Below are positions 1 to 7,646 of a DNA stretch of 64,000 nt, one piece after another. Source of the stretch: CAZHAX01 sp964530325. Lineage in GTDB: Bacteria > Chloroflexota > Anaerolineae > B4-G1. The notes below the pieces were generated by a model, which ran no database searches, was not told the DNA's origin, and was given only the letters and a program-made list of their open reading frames with translations. The first letter of the stretch is position 1. Each line of letters starts with the position of its first letter. A program made the translations under genes and the position numbers. The stretch is from assembly GCA_964530325.1 (NCBI GenBank), contig CAZHAX010000007.1, forward strand, positions 62,001 to 126,000, given 5' to 3'.

Positions 1-1639
1 CTAGCCTCTCCAGCACCTGCACGGCGTCGACGTCGGCGAAGTTCTCCTTGGCGTTCCGGTCGGAGATGGAGGCCCAGGAACCGCCACCAGCCGAGAGCTG
101 TACGCCTGTGCCGGTGCCGCCGTCGGTGTAGAAGCGGGCTCCGCCGTGTGAGCGGGCGGTGAAGGTGTTGTCGCCCCACGAGGAGGTGGTCAGGGAGCTG
201 CTGGACCAGACGAAGGAGCCAGCGTCAGTAGCCTGGGCGTAGCGGCCTGCCGCGAAGCTGTACATACCGCTAGCGACGTTTTGGCGACCGCCGGCTACCG
301 TGCTGTAGTAGCCACTGGCTTCATTGTCCCCGCCCCCACTGACTGTGGCCCGGCTGTTGCTGGCGGCGTTTCCGTCGCCCCCGCCCACGGTGCTGAGCCA
401 GCCGCTGGCTATGTTTTCGCCGCCGCCGGCCACCGTAGCCCACGGGCCGCTGGCTTCGTTGTTCCAGCCTCCGCCCACGGCGGCGTAGTTGGCCGTAACC
501 GTAATCCACGATCCACCGGCAACAGTGGCCCTGTCTCCGGTCACGATGACGTACTCCCCCCCGCCGATCGTACTCTGGCTACCGCTGGCTTGGTTCTGCG
601 TGCCGCCCCCCACGGTGGCGTAGTCCTCGCTGGCAGTGTTCGAGTACCCCCCTCCGACGGTGCTGTGGCTGCCGCTGGCCGCGCTGTCATAGCCCCCGCC
701 GACGGTGGCATAGTCGGCGCTGGCCGCGTTCTGCCTGCCTCCGCCGACAGTGGAATAGCTGCTGCTGGCTTCGTTGTCGTAGCCCCCCCCGACGGTAGTG
801 TGCGTGCCGGCGGCTTCGTTGCTGTAGCCGCCGCCGACGGTGGCGTTGAAGGAACTGGCGGTGTTGGCCTGGCCGCCGGCCACGACGGACATCTGGCCGC
901 TGGCAGTATTGTAGTAGCCGCCGCCGACGGTGCTCTCCTCGCCGCTGGCGTCGTTGTCGCAACCGCCACTGACGGTGGTGTAGTCGTCGCTGGCAGTATT
1001 GTGGTAGCCGCCGCCGATGGTGGCGGAGGCGCCTTCCACGACGTTGTCGCGGCCACCTCCGACCGCGCCGTAGTCCCCTGCTATCTGGTTGACCCGGCCG
1101 TCGCTGCCTCCTCCACCTATCGTCGCCCCCACCACTCCAGGGACGACGTAGTTGCCGCCGTAGCCGCCGACCAGGTTGGGGCTGGTCACGTTCTGCTGTG
1201 TCCATAGACCGGGCATGGCCAAGGCGTAGGGGGCTGGCGTCAATGCCTGCCGCGGGCTGAGCGTGGTGAAGCCCGCATCGCCCGGGCATTGCACGGCGAT
1301 TCCCAGCCAGCGGGCGGTGCCGGTGAAGACCCCGCCGAAGTCAAGGCTGACGGTGAAGAGGCCGTCGACGATGGGCACGGTAGTCGTGATCGCCGATCCG
1401 AACTGGTATCCGACCATGGCGTCGTCGTGGAGGCGGAAGGCCATATCGCAGTTGTCGTTGACCGCCTCTCCCCCGTTCTTGAGTTGCCCCTGGTAGGTGA
1501 AGCCCGTGCCAACCGAAGCCGACGCAGCCATGTCGCGCTCGTCCCCATCCGTCGGCACGGCGGCTGCGGTGGCGACGGCGGTGGCCAAGAGCACTGCCAC
1601 AAGCACGCTTACGGCTATCCATCTCGCTCTGCTCTTCAT
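1..1639 (-). CDS. Head-repeat (YadA/Hep_Hag-like) surface protein with S74 chaperone start, partial
   Basis: The reading frame opens with ATG at 1639, preceded by an AAGGGGAG ribosome site, and stays open to base 1, so the C-terminus lies outside the window. A signal peptide (about residues 1-25, MKSRARWIAVSVLV) is followed by a beta-rich domain beginning FTYQGQLKNGG. Then come about 19 units of roughly 16 residues of the type STVGGGYxNxAS, the trimeric beta-roll head repeat. The visible end contains SDRNAKENF and VQVLERL, which match the start of the S74 intramolecular chaperone (chaperone of endosialidase), including a Ser and Lys spaced as in its self-cleavage site. No membrane anchor is seen. 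The likely product is a secreted, trimeric fibre or adhesin trimmed by its own C-terminal chaperone. It sits 108 bases downstream of the FG-GAP gene on the same strand and may be co-transcribed. Family assignment is strong; function as an adhesin is inference. Confidence 0.8.
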   Translation of the reverse strand, partial: MKSRARWIAVSVLVAVLLATAVATAAAVPTDGDERDMAASASVGTGFTYQGQLKNGGEAVNDNCDMAFRLHDDAMVGYQFGSAITTTVPIVDGLFTVSLDFGGVFTGTARWLGIAVQCPGDAGFTTLSPRQALTPAPYALAMPGLWTQQNVTSPNLVGGYGGNYVVPGVVGATIGGGGSDGRVNQIAGDYGAVGGGRDNVVEGASATIGGGYHNTASDDYTTVSGGCDNDASGEESTVGGGYYNTASGQMSVVAGGQANTASSFNATVGGGYSNEAAGTHTTVGGGYDNEASSSYSTVGGGRQNAASADYATVGGGYDSAASGSHSTVGGGYSNTASEDYATVGGGTQNQASGSQSTIGGGEYVIVTGDRATVAGGSWITVTANYAAVGGGWNNEASGPWATVAGGGENIASGWLSTVGGGDGNAASNSRATVSGGGDNEASGYYSTVAGGRQNVASGMYSFAAGRYAQATDAGSFVWSSSSLTTSSWGDNTFTARSHGGARFYTDGGTGTGVQLSAGGGSWASISDRNAKENFADVDAVQVLERL

Positions 1640-1747
1640 CGCACTCCCCTTTCGCTTGACTGCTGATGGGCCGCGTTGGGCCCGGCAATCGGCCTGGCCA
1701 GGACGCGGGAGACAGCCAGGTCGATGCGTTCCTCTGGCCTGCGTTGG

Positions 1748-4700
1748 TCAGTAGCTGCGCAACACGAGCGGCAGGCACAACAAGTAGACCTTTGCTGTGC
1801 GCAAGTCAGTCTCGCTCCAACCACTCCAGGACATATGTACCCAGCGGCTGGCCTGCAGCCCCAGCGCGTTGCCAGGGCGGTACAGCAGGCGGACACGCCA
1901 ATGGTAGGCCATGCCCGGCTCGAGGCCGCCAACGGCCTGGCTCATGAGAGTCCCGCCGGGCAGCGCCTCCTGCCAGCCGCTGATGCCGCTTATGACGCCT
2001 GGCCCGGTGAAAGCAACCCCCAAGGGAGCGACTTGCCATTGCAGCCGCACGTCTTCGCGCCCCAGCGGCATTCGTCCGATCAGACGAACCTGGAAGGCGG
2101 TCTCCGAGTCGGACCGGCCCAGGTAGGCAATGGGGCTCAACCCATCGCTGCGCATCTGCCGTGGCAGCAGCTGCACCCCATCGCCGCCGTTGCCGTAGTA
2201 GACAAAGGCCCGGCCTTCGTCCACCTGGCCCAGGTCATGGCTGGGCGCGCCGATGATCACGTCGCCGTAGCCATCCCCGTTCACGTCGCCGGCCGCCCCC
2301 ACCGAGTGGCCAAACGTGGCACCCTCCTGATCGCTCTCGGCGTTCCAGGCTGCACCCGTGTAGAGGCCGGTGTCCGAGCCGTGATAGACGTAGGCCCTGC
2401 CCTCATCGGCCTGCCCGTTGTCGTAGTAGCGCGCGCCGACGATGACGTCGGAGTAGCCGTCGCCGTTCACGTCCCCGGCACTTGCCGCCGAGGAGCCGAA
2501 ATGGGCGCCCTCCTGATCACTCTCGGCAGTCCATTCAGCCGCTGTGGACAGCCCTGTCAGCGAGCCGTGATAGACGTAGGCCCGCCCCTCGTTGGTCTGG
2601 CCGCCGTCGTACCAGCGCGCGCCGACGATGACGTCGGAGTAGCCATCACCATTCACGTCTCCGGCTGTCCCCACCGAGTAGCCGAAGTCTGCGTTGGCCT
2701 GGTTGCTCTCCGCGGTCCAGCCCGCCGTGGTGACGAGGCCCGCGCGTGAGCCGTGGTAGACGAATGCACGCCCTTCGTAGGTCTGGCCATTCTGGTGCCT
2801 ACTCGCGCCGATGATGATATCGCTGTAGCCGTCGCCGTTGATGTCCCCGGCCGTCCCCACCGAGCAGGCGAAGTCAGCGCCGTCTCGATCGCTTTCGGCG
2901 GTCCAGTTCGCCGCAGCGGAAAGGCCTGAGGCCGAGCCGTGATAGACGTAGGCACGCCCTCCCGCTGTCTCCTCGTCGTAGTACCCCGGCGCGCCGACGA
3001 TGACGTCTGAGTAGCCGTCGCCGTTGACGTCCCCCGCCGTCCCTACCGAGTACCCGAAGAGAGCGTCTGCCCGGTCGCTCTCAGCCACCCAGTTGGCCGT
3101 GCTGGATAGACCTGTGGCCGAGCCGTGGTAGATGTAGGCACGCCCCTCCTCCATCTCTTCGTTGTCGTGTTCCGGCGCACCGACGATGACGTCGGAGTAG
3201 CCGTCGCCGTTGACGTCCCCGGCCGTCCCCACTGACTTACCGAAGTGGGCGTGAGCCTGGTTGCCCTCAAGCCAGCGGTTGGGCATGGTGGAGAGCCCCA
3301 ACGCCGAGCCGTGATAGATGTAGGCCCGGCCTTCGTTGTCCTGGCCGTTGTCGTAGTACGGAGCGCCTACGATGACGTCAGAGTAGCCGTCGCCATTGAC
3401 GTCGCCCGCGGTGCCCACAGAGCGGGAAAACAAGGCGCTGGTCTGGTTGCTCTCGGCGATCCAGGCGTGGGTCGTCGAGAGCCCTGTCGCTGCGCCGTGG
3501 AATACGTAGGCGCGCCCTTCGTCCGTCTGGCCGCCGTCGTAGAGCCGGGCGCCGACGATGACGTCGCTCAAGCCGTCGCCGTTCACGTCTCCAGCAGTCG
3601 CCACGGAGTTGCCTAGATCGGCGCCTTCCTGGCCGCCTTCGATTGTCCAGTCGTGCGTTGTGGCAAGACCCAGCGGGGAGCCGTTGTAGATGTAGGCCCG
3701 GCCCTCGTTGTCCTCTCCGTTGTCATAGGCGGGCGCGCCGACGATGATGTCGCAGTAGCCGTCACCATTGACGTCGCCCGCCGCAGCCACCGATTCGCCT
3801 AGCCAGGCGTCCTCCTGGTCGCTCTCGGCTGTCCAGGCAGACGTACCGGCAAGTCCAGTGGCCGAGCCGTGATAGACGTAGGCTCGCCCTTCGTTGTCCT
3901 GGCCGTTGTCGTAGTACGGAGCGCCTACGATGACGTCAGAGTAGCCGTCGCCATTGACGTCGCCAGCCGTGCCTGCGGACTCGCCAAAGCGAGCGCCGGC
4001 CTGATTGCTCTCGGCGGTCCAAGCCGGTGTTGTGACAAGCCCTGTCGCCGAGCCACTATAGACGTAGGCCCGTCCTTCGTATGACTCGCCGCCGCTGTAG
4101 TAGCGGGCGCCGACGATGACGTCTGAGTGACCGTCGCCGTTCACGTCCCCGGCTGTGCCCACCGAGAAGCCAAACCAGGCCCCGGCCTGGTTGCTCTCGG
4201 CCGTCCAGGCGGGGCTGGCGCAAAGGCCTGTGCCTGATCCGTGATACACGTATGCCCGCCCCTCGCTAGACTGGCCGTTGTCGTACCAGTGCGCGCCGAC
4301 GATGACGTCGGAGTAGCCATCACCGTTGACGTCGCCCGCAGTGCCAACTGACTGGCCGAACCGGGCGTTCGCTTGGTTGCACTCAGCGGTCCAGGTGTTC
4401 AAACCCGAAAGCCCCGCCGCTGAGCCGTGATAGACATAGATCCGCCCTTCATCCATCTGCCCGTTGTCGTACTCGGGCGCGCCGACGATGATGTCGCTGT
4501 AGCCATCGCCGTTGATGTCACCGGCCGTACCCACCGAATGGCCGAAGTCGGCGTTCGCCTGATTGCTCTCAGTCCACCAGTTCGCCGCGCCTGACAACCC
4601 CGTGGCCGAGCCGTGGAACACGTAGATGCGCCCTTCGTTCGTCTGGCCGTTGTCATACTGGTTCGCACCTACGATGACGTCTGAGTAGCCGTCGCCATTG

Positions 4701-5611
4701 ACGTCGCCAGCCGTGGCGACCGAGATGCCAAGCCAGGCGCCCTCTTGGTCACTCTGGAAGGCCCAGTCGTATCCGGTCCCTCGCGGGTCCACAGTGATGG
4801 GATACACTGCGTCCCCGTCGTCTACGACGATGCGCACTGTCCATTCCGGGCCGTGCGAAGCGAGAGGCTCGGCGGACTGAGCGTCGCCTGCGATGATCCT
4901 CATATCGGCGGCGAGGGAGCGGCCGGTGGCATCGTACGCATGGAGATCGCTGTAGCGCAAGACGCGCACTCCGCCGAGGGTGATGAACTCAACTGCGGCG
5001 CCATCCGCGCTCATCTGGGGCTTCAGGTTGCCGCCCAAGGCCAGATCAAGGACTACAACCGAGGGCTGATCTGCGTTTGTTGATTCAGGATGAGCGCGCA
5101 ACGTGAAGCCCTGCTCCAGACCGTGCTCATCGTTTACATACCACTCGGTCAGCAGATCCCGCTCGTACTCGATGCGATTCGCGGCACCCTGCGGGGTAAC
5201 GGCGGCGACCGGGAGCACACGATCGGCATAGCCGTACCCGCTCAGCGTCAGGCCCCACGCCCACGGGGGCTCATCCCCCTCGAAGACGCGCGGTATCACC
5301 CGGATGCCCTGGGGCGTGAAGTAGGTGCGCAGGTTGTGGGCCCGATTGGGCGCCTGGTAGGCTGCCTCTACGTCAACCAGGTAGGTGTCCTTCTGCCAGG
5401 TGATGTTGTACTCGCTGTCGCGGATGTCCTCCTCCACTACAGCCAACCAGTCGCTCGTCGTGCCGGGGACGTCTCCCAGTGTTGCAGGCACGGACATCTT
5501 CGCCGAGACCGGCCCAACGCTCCCCGGCGGCGAGGCCTTTGTCAGTCCGGCCGGAGATACCTGAAGCAGGGATGCTACAACAACGAGAGAAAGCGCTACG
5601 TGCCTGATCAT
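1748..5611 (-). CDS. Secreted FG-GAP repeat (beta-propeller) protein, 14 repeats
   Basis: 1287 residues from ATG at 5611, which has an AAGGAG site eight bases upstream; the open frame continues further upstream but that part overlaps the preceding small gene and is not signal-like. A signal peptide (MIRHVALSLVVVASLLQ) leads into a domain of about 270 residues, then 14 tandem units of about 62 residues, each with the calcium-loop motif GDVNGDGYSDVIVGA followed by YDNGQxxEGRAYVYHGS. The last 150 residues are a separate non-repeated domain. FG-GAP/integrin-alpha-like units fold as seven-bladed propellers, so 14 could give two propellers. The copies are very similar at the DNA level with about 186-base periodicity, suggesting recent duplication or homogenisation. 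Probably a calcium-dependent extracellular binding protein; ligand unknown. Confidence 0.85.
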   Translation of the reverse strand: MIRHVALSLVVVASLLQVSPAGLTKASPPGSVGPVSAKMSVPATLGDVPGTTSDWLAVVEEDIRDSEYNITWQKDTYLVDVEAAYQAPNRAHNLRTYFTPQGIRVIPRVFEGDEPPWAWGLTLSGYGYADRVLPVAAVTPQGAANRIEYERDLLTEWYVNDEHGLEQGFTLRAHPESTNADQPSVVVLDLALGGNLKPQMSADGAAVEFITLGGVRVLRYSDLHAYDATGRSLAADMRIIAGDAQSAEPLASHGPEWTVRIVVDDGDAVYPITVDPRGTGYDWAFQSDQEGAWLGISVATAGDVNGDGYSDVIVGANQYDNGQTNEGRIYVFHGSATGLSGAANWWTESNQANADFGHSVGTAGDINGDGYSDIIVGAPEYDNGQMDEGRIYVYHGSAAGLSGLNTWTAECNQANARFGQSVGTAGDVNGDGYSDVIVGAHWYDNGQSSEGRAYVYHGSGTGLCASPAWTAESNQAGAWFGFSVGTAGDVNGDGHSDVIVGARYYSGGESYEGRAYVYSGSATGLVTTPAWTAESNQAGARFGESAGTAGDVNGDGYSDVIVGAPYYDNGQDNEGRAYVYHGSATGLAGTSAWTAESDQEDAWLGESVAAAGDVNGDGYCDIIVGAPAYDNGEDNEGRAYIYNGSPLGLATTHDWTIEGGQEGADLGNSVATAGDVNGDGLSDVIVGARLYDGGQTDEGRAYVFHGAATGLSTTHAWIAESNQTSALFSRSVGTAGDVNGDGYSDVIVGAPYYDNGQDNEGRAYIYHGSALGLSTMPNRWLEGNQAHAHFGKSVGTAGDVNGDGYSDVIVGAPEHDNEEMEEGRAYIYHGSATGLSSTANWVAESDRADALFGYSVGTAGDVNGDGYSDVIVGAPGYYDEETAGGRAYVYHGSASGLSAAANWTAESDRDGADFACSVGTAGDINGDGYSDIIIGASRHQNGQTYEGRAFVYHGSRAGLVTTAGWTAESNQANADFGYSVGTAGDVNGDGYSDVIVGARWYDGGQTNEGRAYVYHGSLTGLSTAAEWTAESDQEGAHFGSSAASAGDVNGDGYSDVIVGARYYDNGQADEGRAYVYHGSDTGLYTGAAWNAESDQEGATFGHSVGAAGDVNGDGYGDVIIGAPSHDLGQVDEGRAFVYYGNGGDGVQLLPRQMRSDGLSPIAYLGRSDSETAFQVRLIGRMPLGREDVRLQWQVAPLGVAFTGPGVISGISGWQEALPGGTLMSQAVGGLEPGMAYHWRVRLLYRPGNALGLQASRWVHMSWSGWSETDLRTAKVYLLCLPLVLRSY

Positions 5612-5612
5612 G

Positions 5613-5855
5613 CTAGTGACTCCTTCCGCTCTCGCCGTGGACCTGGCCAACGGACCGATCGGCACTGGCCAGCTCTTCATCCAGGAACTCGACCAGCGCA
5701 TCGAGGCTATCAAACCCCCGCCGCGGCCCCTTCCGCAACACATCTTCAAGAGACAGACGCCATCGCCTTTCTGCGCCAGTGAGGGGCTCATCCTCCTGCC
5801 AGCAGCGCAGCAGGTAGGCGCGGGTTGGGCGATTCCTCTTTCCGTGCGTAGTCAT
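5613..5855 (-). CDS. Small conserved protein coupled to FG-GAP gene
   Basis: 80 residues from ATG at 5855 (a GTG at 5891 is an alternative; neither has a clear ribosome site). The sequence has YLLRCWQE near the N-terminus, a middle WRLSLEDV and a C-terminal RRGFDSLDALVEFLDEEL. From memory, this pattern recurs in small uncharacterised Chloroflexota proteins. The stop codon TAG ends one base before the ATG of the FG-GAP gene, and the last codons (GGA AGG AGT CAC) form that gene's AAGGAG ribosome site, so the two are almost certainly translated together. Function unknown; it may be a regulator or partner of the downstream exported protein. Confidence 0.65.
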   Translation of the reverse strand: MTTHGKRNRPTRAYLLRCWQEDEPLTGAERRWRLSLEDVLRKGPRRGFDSLDALVEFLDEELASADRSVGQVHGESGRSH

Positions 5856-5998
5856 CAATGCGCTGTGCCTGTCTGTCACCGCTCTTGTCACGAGGTATGA
5901 GTTCTGCTATAGTTGCGTCGTCCGCACTTCGCTGTAGCCCCACGCGATTCCCAGGGTGCGGGCTGCCTTGATGCACGTAGGATAGCAGCATACAGTGT

Positions 5999-6032
5999 GC
6001 AAGCTCAGAGGCAACTCTGTGGCAACTCAGTG
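5999..6032 (+). promoter_or_regulatory. 11-bp direct repeats upstream of BTAD regulator (candidate operator)
   Basis: Three head-to-tail copies of GCAACTCWGTG: a variant with one inserted base (5999-6010), then 6011-6021 and 6022-6032. BTAD/SARP-type regulators are known to bind direct repeats spaced by one helical turn (11 bp). The repeats end 18 bases before the start codon of the BTAD gene, so autoregulation is a natural inference. They lie in the 195-base region between the divergent small gene and the regulator. Confidence 0.5.
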
Positions 6033-6050
6033 ACGTTCCTGCGAAGGGAG

Positions 6051-7646
6051 ATGGCGGGAACCATTCGTTTGCAGCTTCTGGGCACCGTTCAGGTAGAGCG
6101 GGACGGGGAGCCGGTCCAGGGCCTTCGGTCCCGCAAGGCTCTGGCGCTCTTGGGCTACCTCGCTGTGCAGCGTCGGCCTGTGCCTCGGGAGCGGCTGGCG
6201 GACCTGCTCTGGGAGGACAAGGCTGAATCTCAGGGGCGGAGCAACCTCAGCTGGGTGTTGAGTAGGATCTCCTCCCTCTTGCCCGGTCTGCTGCAGGCGG
6301 ACCGGCACACGATCCGTTTCGAGCCAGCCATGCCCTGCCGCCTGGATGTTGATCTGTTCAGCGAATTGGAGGCAGAGAAGGTCCCCGATTCACTGGCCAT
6401 GGCGGCGGAGCTGTACCGGGGCGACTTCCTGGAGGGGCTGTACCTGGACGGGTGCGCCGAGTTCGAGCTCTGGCTAGTGGGAGAGCGGGAGCGGTGGCGC
6501 CAACGGGTTGCGGCGGCGCTGAGTGACCTGGTTGCGCACCATAGCCAGAGGGGCGAGCACGAGGAGGGGCTGCGGTACGGCCGAAGGTTGTTGGAGCTGG
6601 AGCCTTGGCGTGAGGAGGCGCACCGGGACGTGATGCGGCAGCTGGCGTTGAGTGGGGAGCGCGCGGCGGCCCTCACGCAGTACGAAGCCTGCCGCAGCGC
6701 GCTCGAGCAGGAGTTGGGGGTCGAACCGTCGACGGAGACGACGTGGTTGTATGAACAGATCAAGGGAGGACAGATCTCATTCGTCTCCCCTCGCCCTCCC
6801 TCAGCCCAACAAGTTGCACTGAGCCCCTTCGTCGTAGGCCTCCCTGTCACCGCGCCGCGCCAGTTCTTCGGGCGCGAGCGTGAGCTGCGACGTGTTCTCG
6901 GCCTGTGGCGACGCTTCCCCCTCCAGAATGTGACCGTGGTCGGGCAGAAGCGCAGCGGCAAGACGTCGTTATTGCACTATCTGATGAATGTCACCCAGAC
7001 GCCGAAGGAGGAGCTCCGTCCGGGGCAGCGATCAGACTGGCTGCCGCATCCGGAGCGCTTCAGATGGGTCCTGGTCGACTTCCAGGATGCCAGGATGGGC
7101 AATCGAGACAGGCTGTTAAGCCACATCCTGAACAATCTCGAATTGCCAGCGCCCGATTCGTGTGATCTGGATACCTTCATGGATGTCGTCAGTCGTTTGC
7201 TGCATTCACCAGCAGTGATTCTGATGGATGAGATTGGGGCGGGTCTGGCCTCGCCGGAACTCGACGAGTCCTTCTGGTGGAGCTTGCGGTCGCTGGTCAG
7301 CCATCAGACAGGTGGCAATCTTGCCTTTGTGTTGACGGCGCATACGTCGCCGGCTGAACTGGCGCAGGATCACGGCAAGCCATCCCCGTTCTTCAACATA
7401 TTCCACGCTCTGGAACTGGGTCCATTCACCGATGCGGAGGCGCGGGAACTGATCGACAGCTCGCCCAGAGCATTCGCCCCTTCAGACGTGGCTTGGATCC
7501 TGGATCAGAGTGGCCGCTGGCCGTGCCTCCTTCAGATCCTCTGTCACGTGTGTCTCGCTTCCCTGGAGGAGGGCCGAGCTGACGATGGCTGGCGCGAGGA
7601 AGGCTTGCGCCAGACGGCGCCCTTCCGCTACTTGCTGGGGCGATGA
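6051..7646 (+). CDS. BTAD/SARP-type transcriptional regulator with AAA ATPase domain
   Basis: 531 residues. Residues 1-95 are a winged-helix domain beginning IRLQLLGTVQV with RSRKALALLGYLA and ERLADLLW; about 96-235 are the helical BTAD domain (ELEPWREEAHRDVMRQLALS). An AAA domain follows with Walker A GQKRSGKTS (about 296-304) and Walker B VILMDE (about 388-393). ATG at 6051 is chosen because the BTAD N-terminus normally begins there; GAAGGGAG lies immediately upstream, which is unusually close. The protein lacks the long TPR tail of AfsR and ends soon after the ATPase, so it could be a two-part system with the overlapping downstream ATPase. It is probably a signal-responsive, ATP-dependent activator; target unknown, with the divergent surface genes plausible. 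Confidence 0.8.
   Translation: MAGTIRLQLLGTVQVERDGEPVQGLRSRKALALLGYLAVQRRPVPRERLADLLWEDKAESQGRSNLSWVLSRISSLLPGLLQADRHTIRFEPAMPCRLDVDLFSELEAEKVPDSLAMAAELYRGDFLEGLYLDGCAEFELWLVGERERWRQRVAAALSDLVAHHSQRGEHEEGLRYGRRLLELEPWREEAHRDVMRQLALSGERAAALTQYEACRSALEQELGVEPSTETTWLYEQIKGGQISFVSPRPPSAQQVALSPFVVGLPVTAPRQFFGRERELRRVLGLWRRFPLQNVTVVGQKRSGKTSLLHYLMNVTQTPKEELRPGQRSDWLPHPERFRWVLVDFQDARMGNRDRLLSHILNNLELPAPDSCDLDTFMDVVSRLLHSPAVILMDEIGAGLASPELDESFWWSLRSLVSHQTGGNLAFVLTAHTSPAELAQDHGKPSPFFNIFHALELGPFTDAEARELIDSSPRAFAPSDVAWILDQSGRWPCLLQILCHVCLASLEEGRADDGWREEGLRQTAPFRYLLGR

Noticed and set aside
281..1207. Long plus-strand open frame of 308 codons rich in Ala, Val and Gly
   Set aside because: It is the antisense shadow of the 48-base head-repeat units of the minus-strand gene; no ribosome site and no family resemblance.
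1676..2749. Plus-strand open frame of 357 codons across the FG-GAP gene
   Set aside because: Antisense to the FG-GAP repeats, whose 186-base period creates long open shadows in several frames.
2200..4780. Regularly spaced repeats suggestive of a CRISPR array
   Set aside because: The period is about 186 bases, units are in frame and encode FG-GAP blades; no short palindromic repeats with unique spacers.
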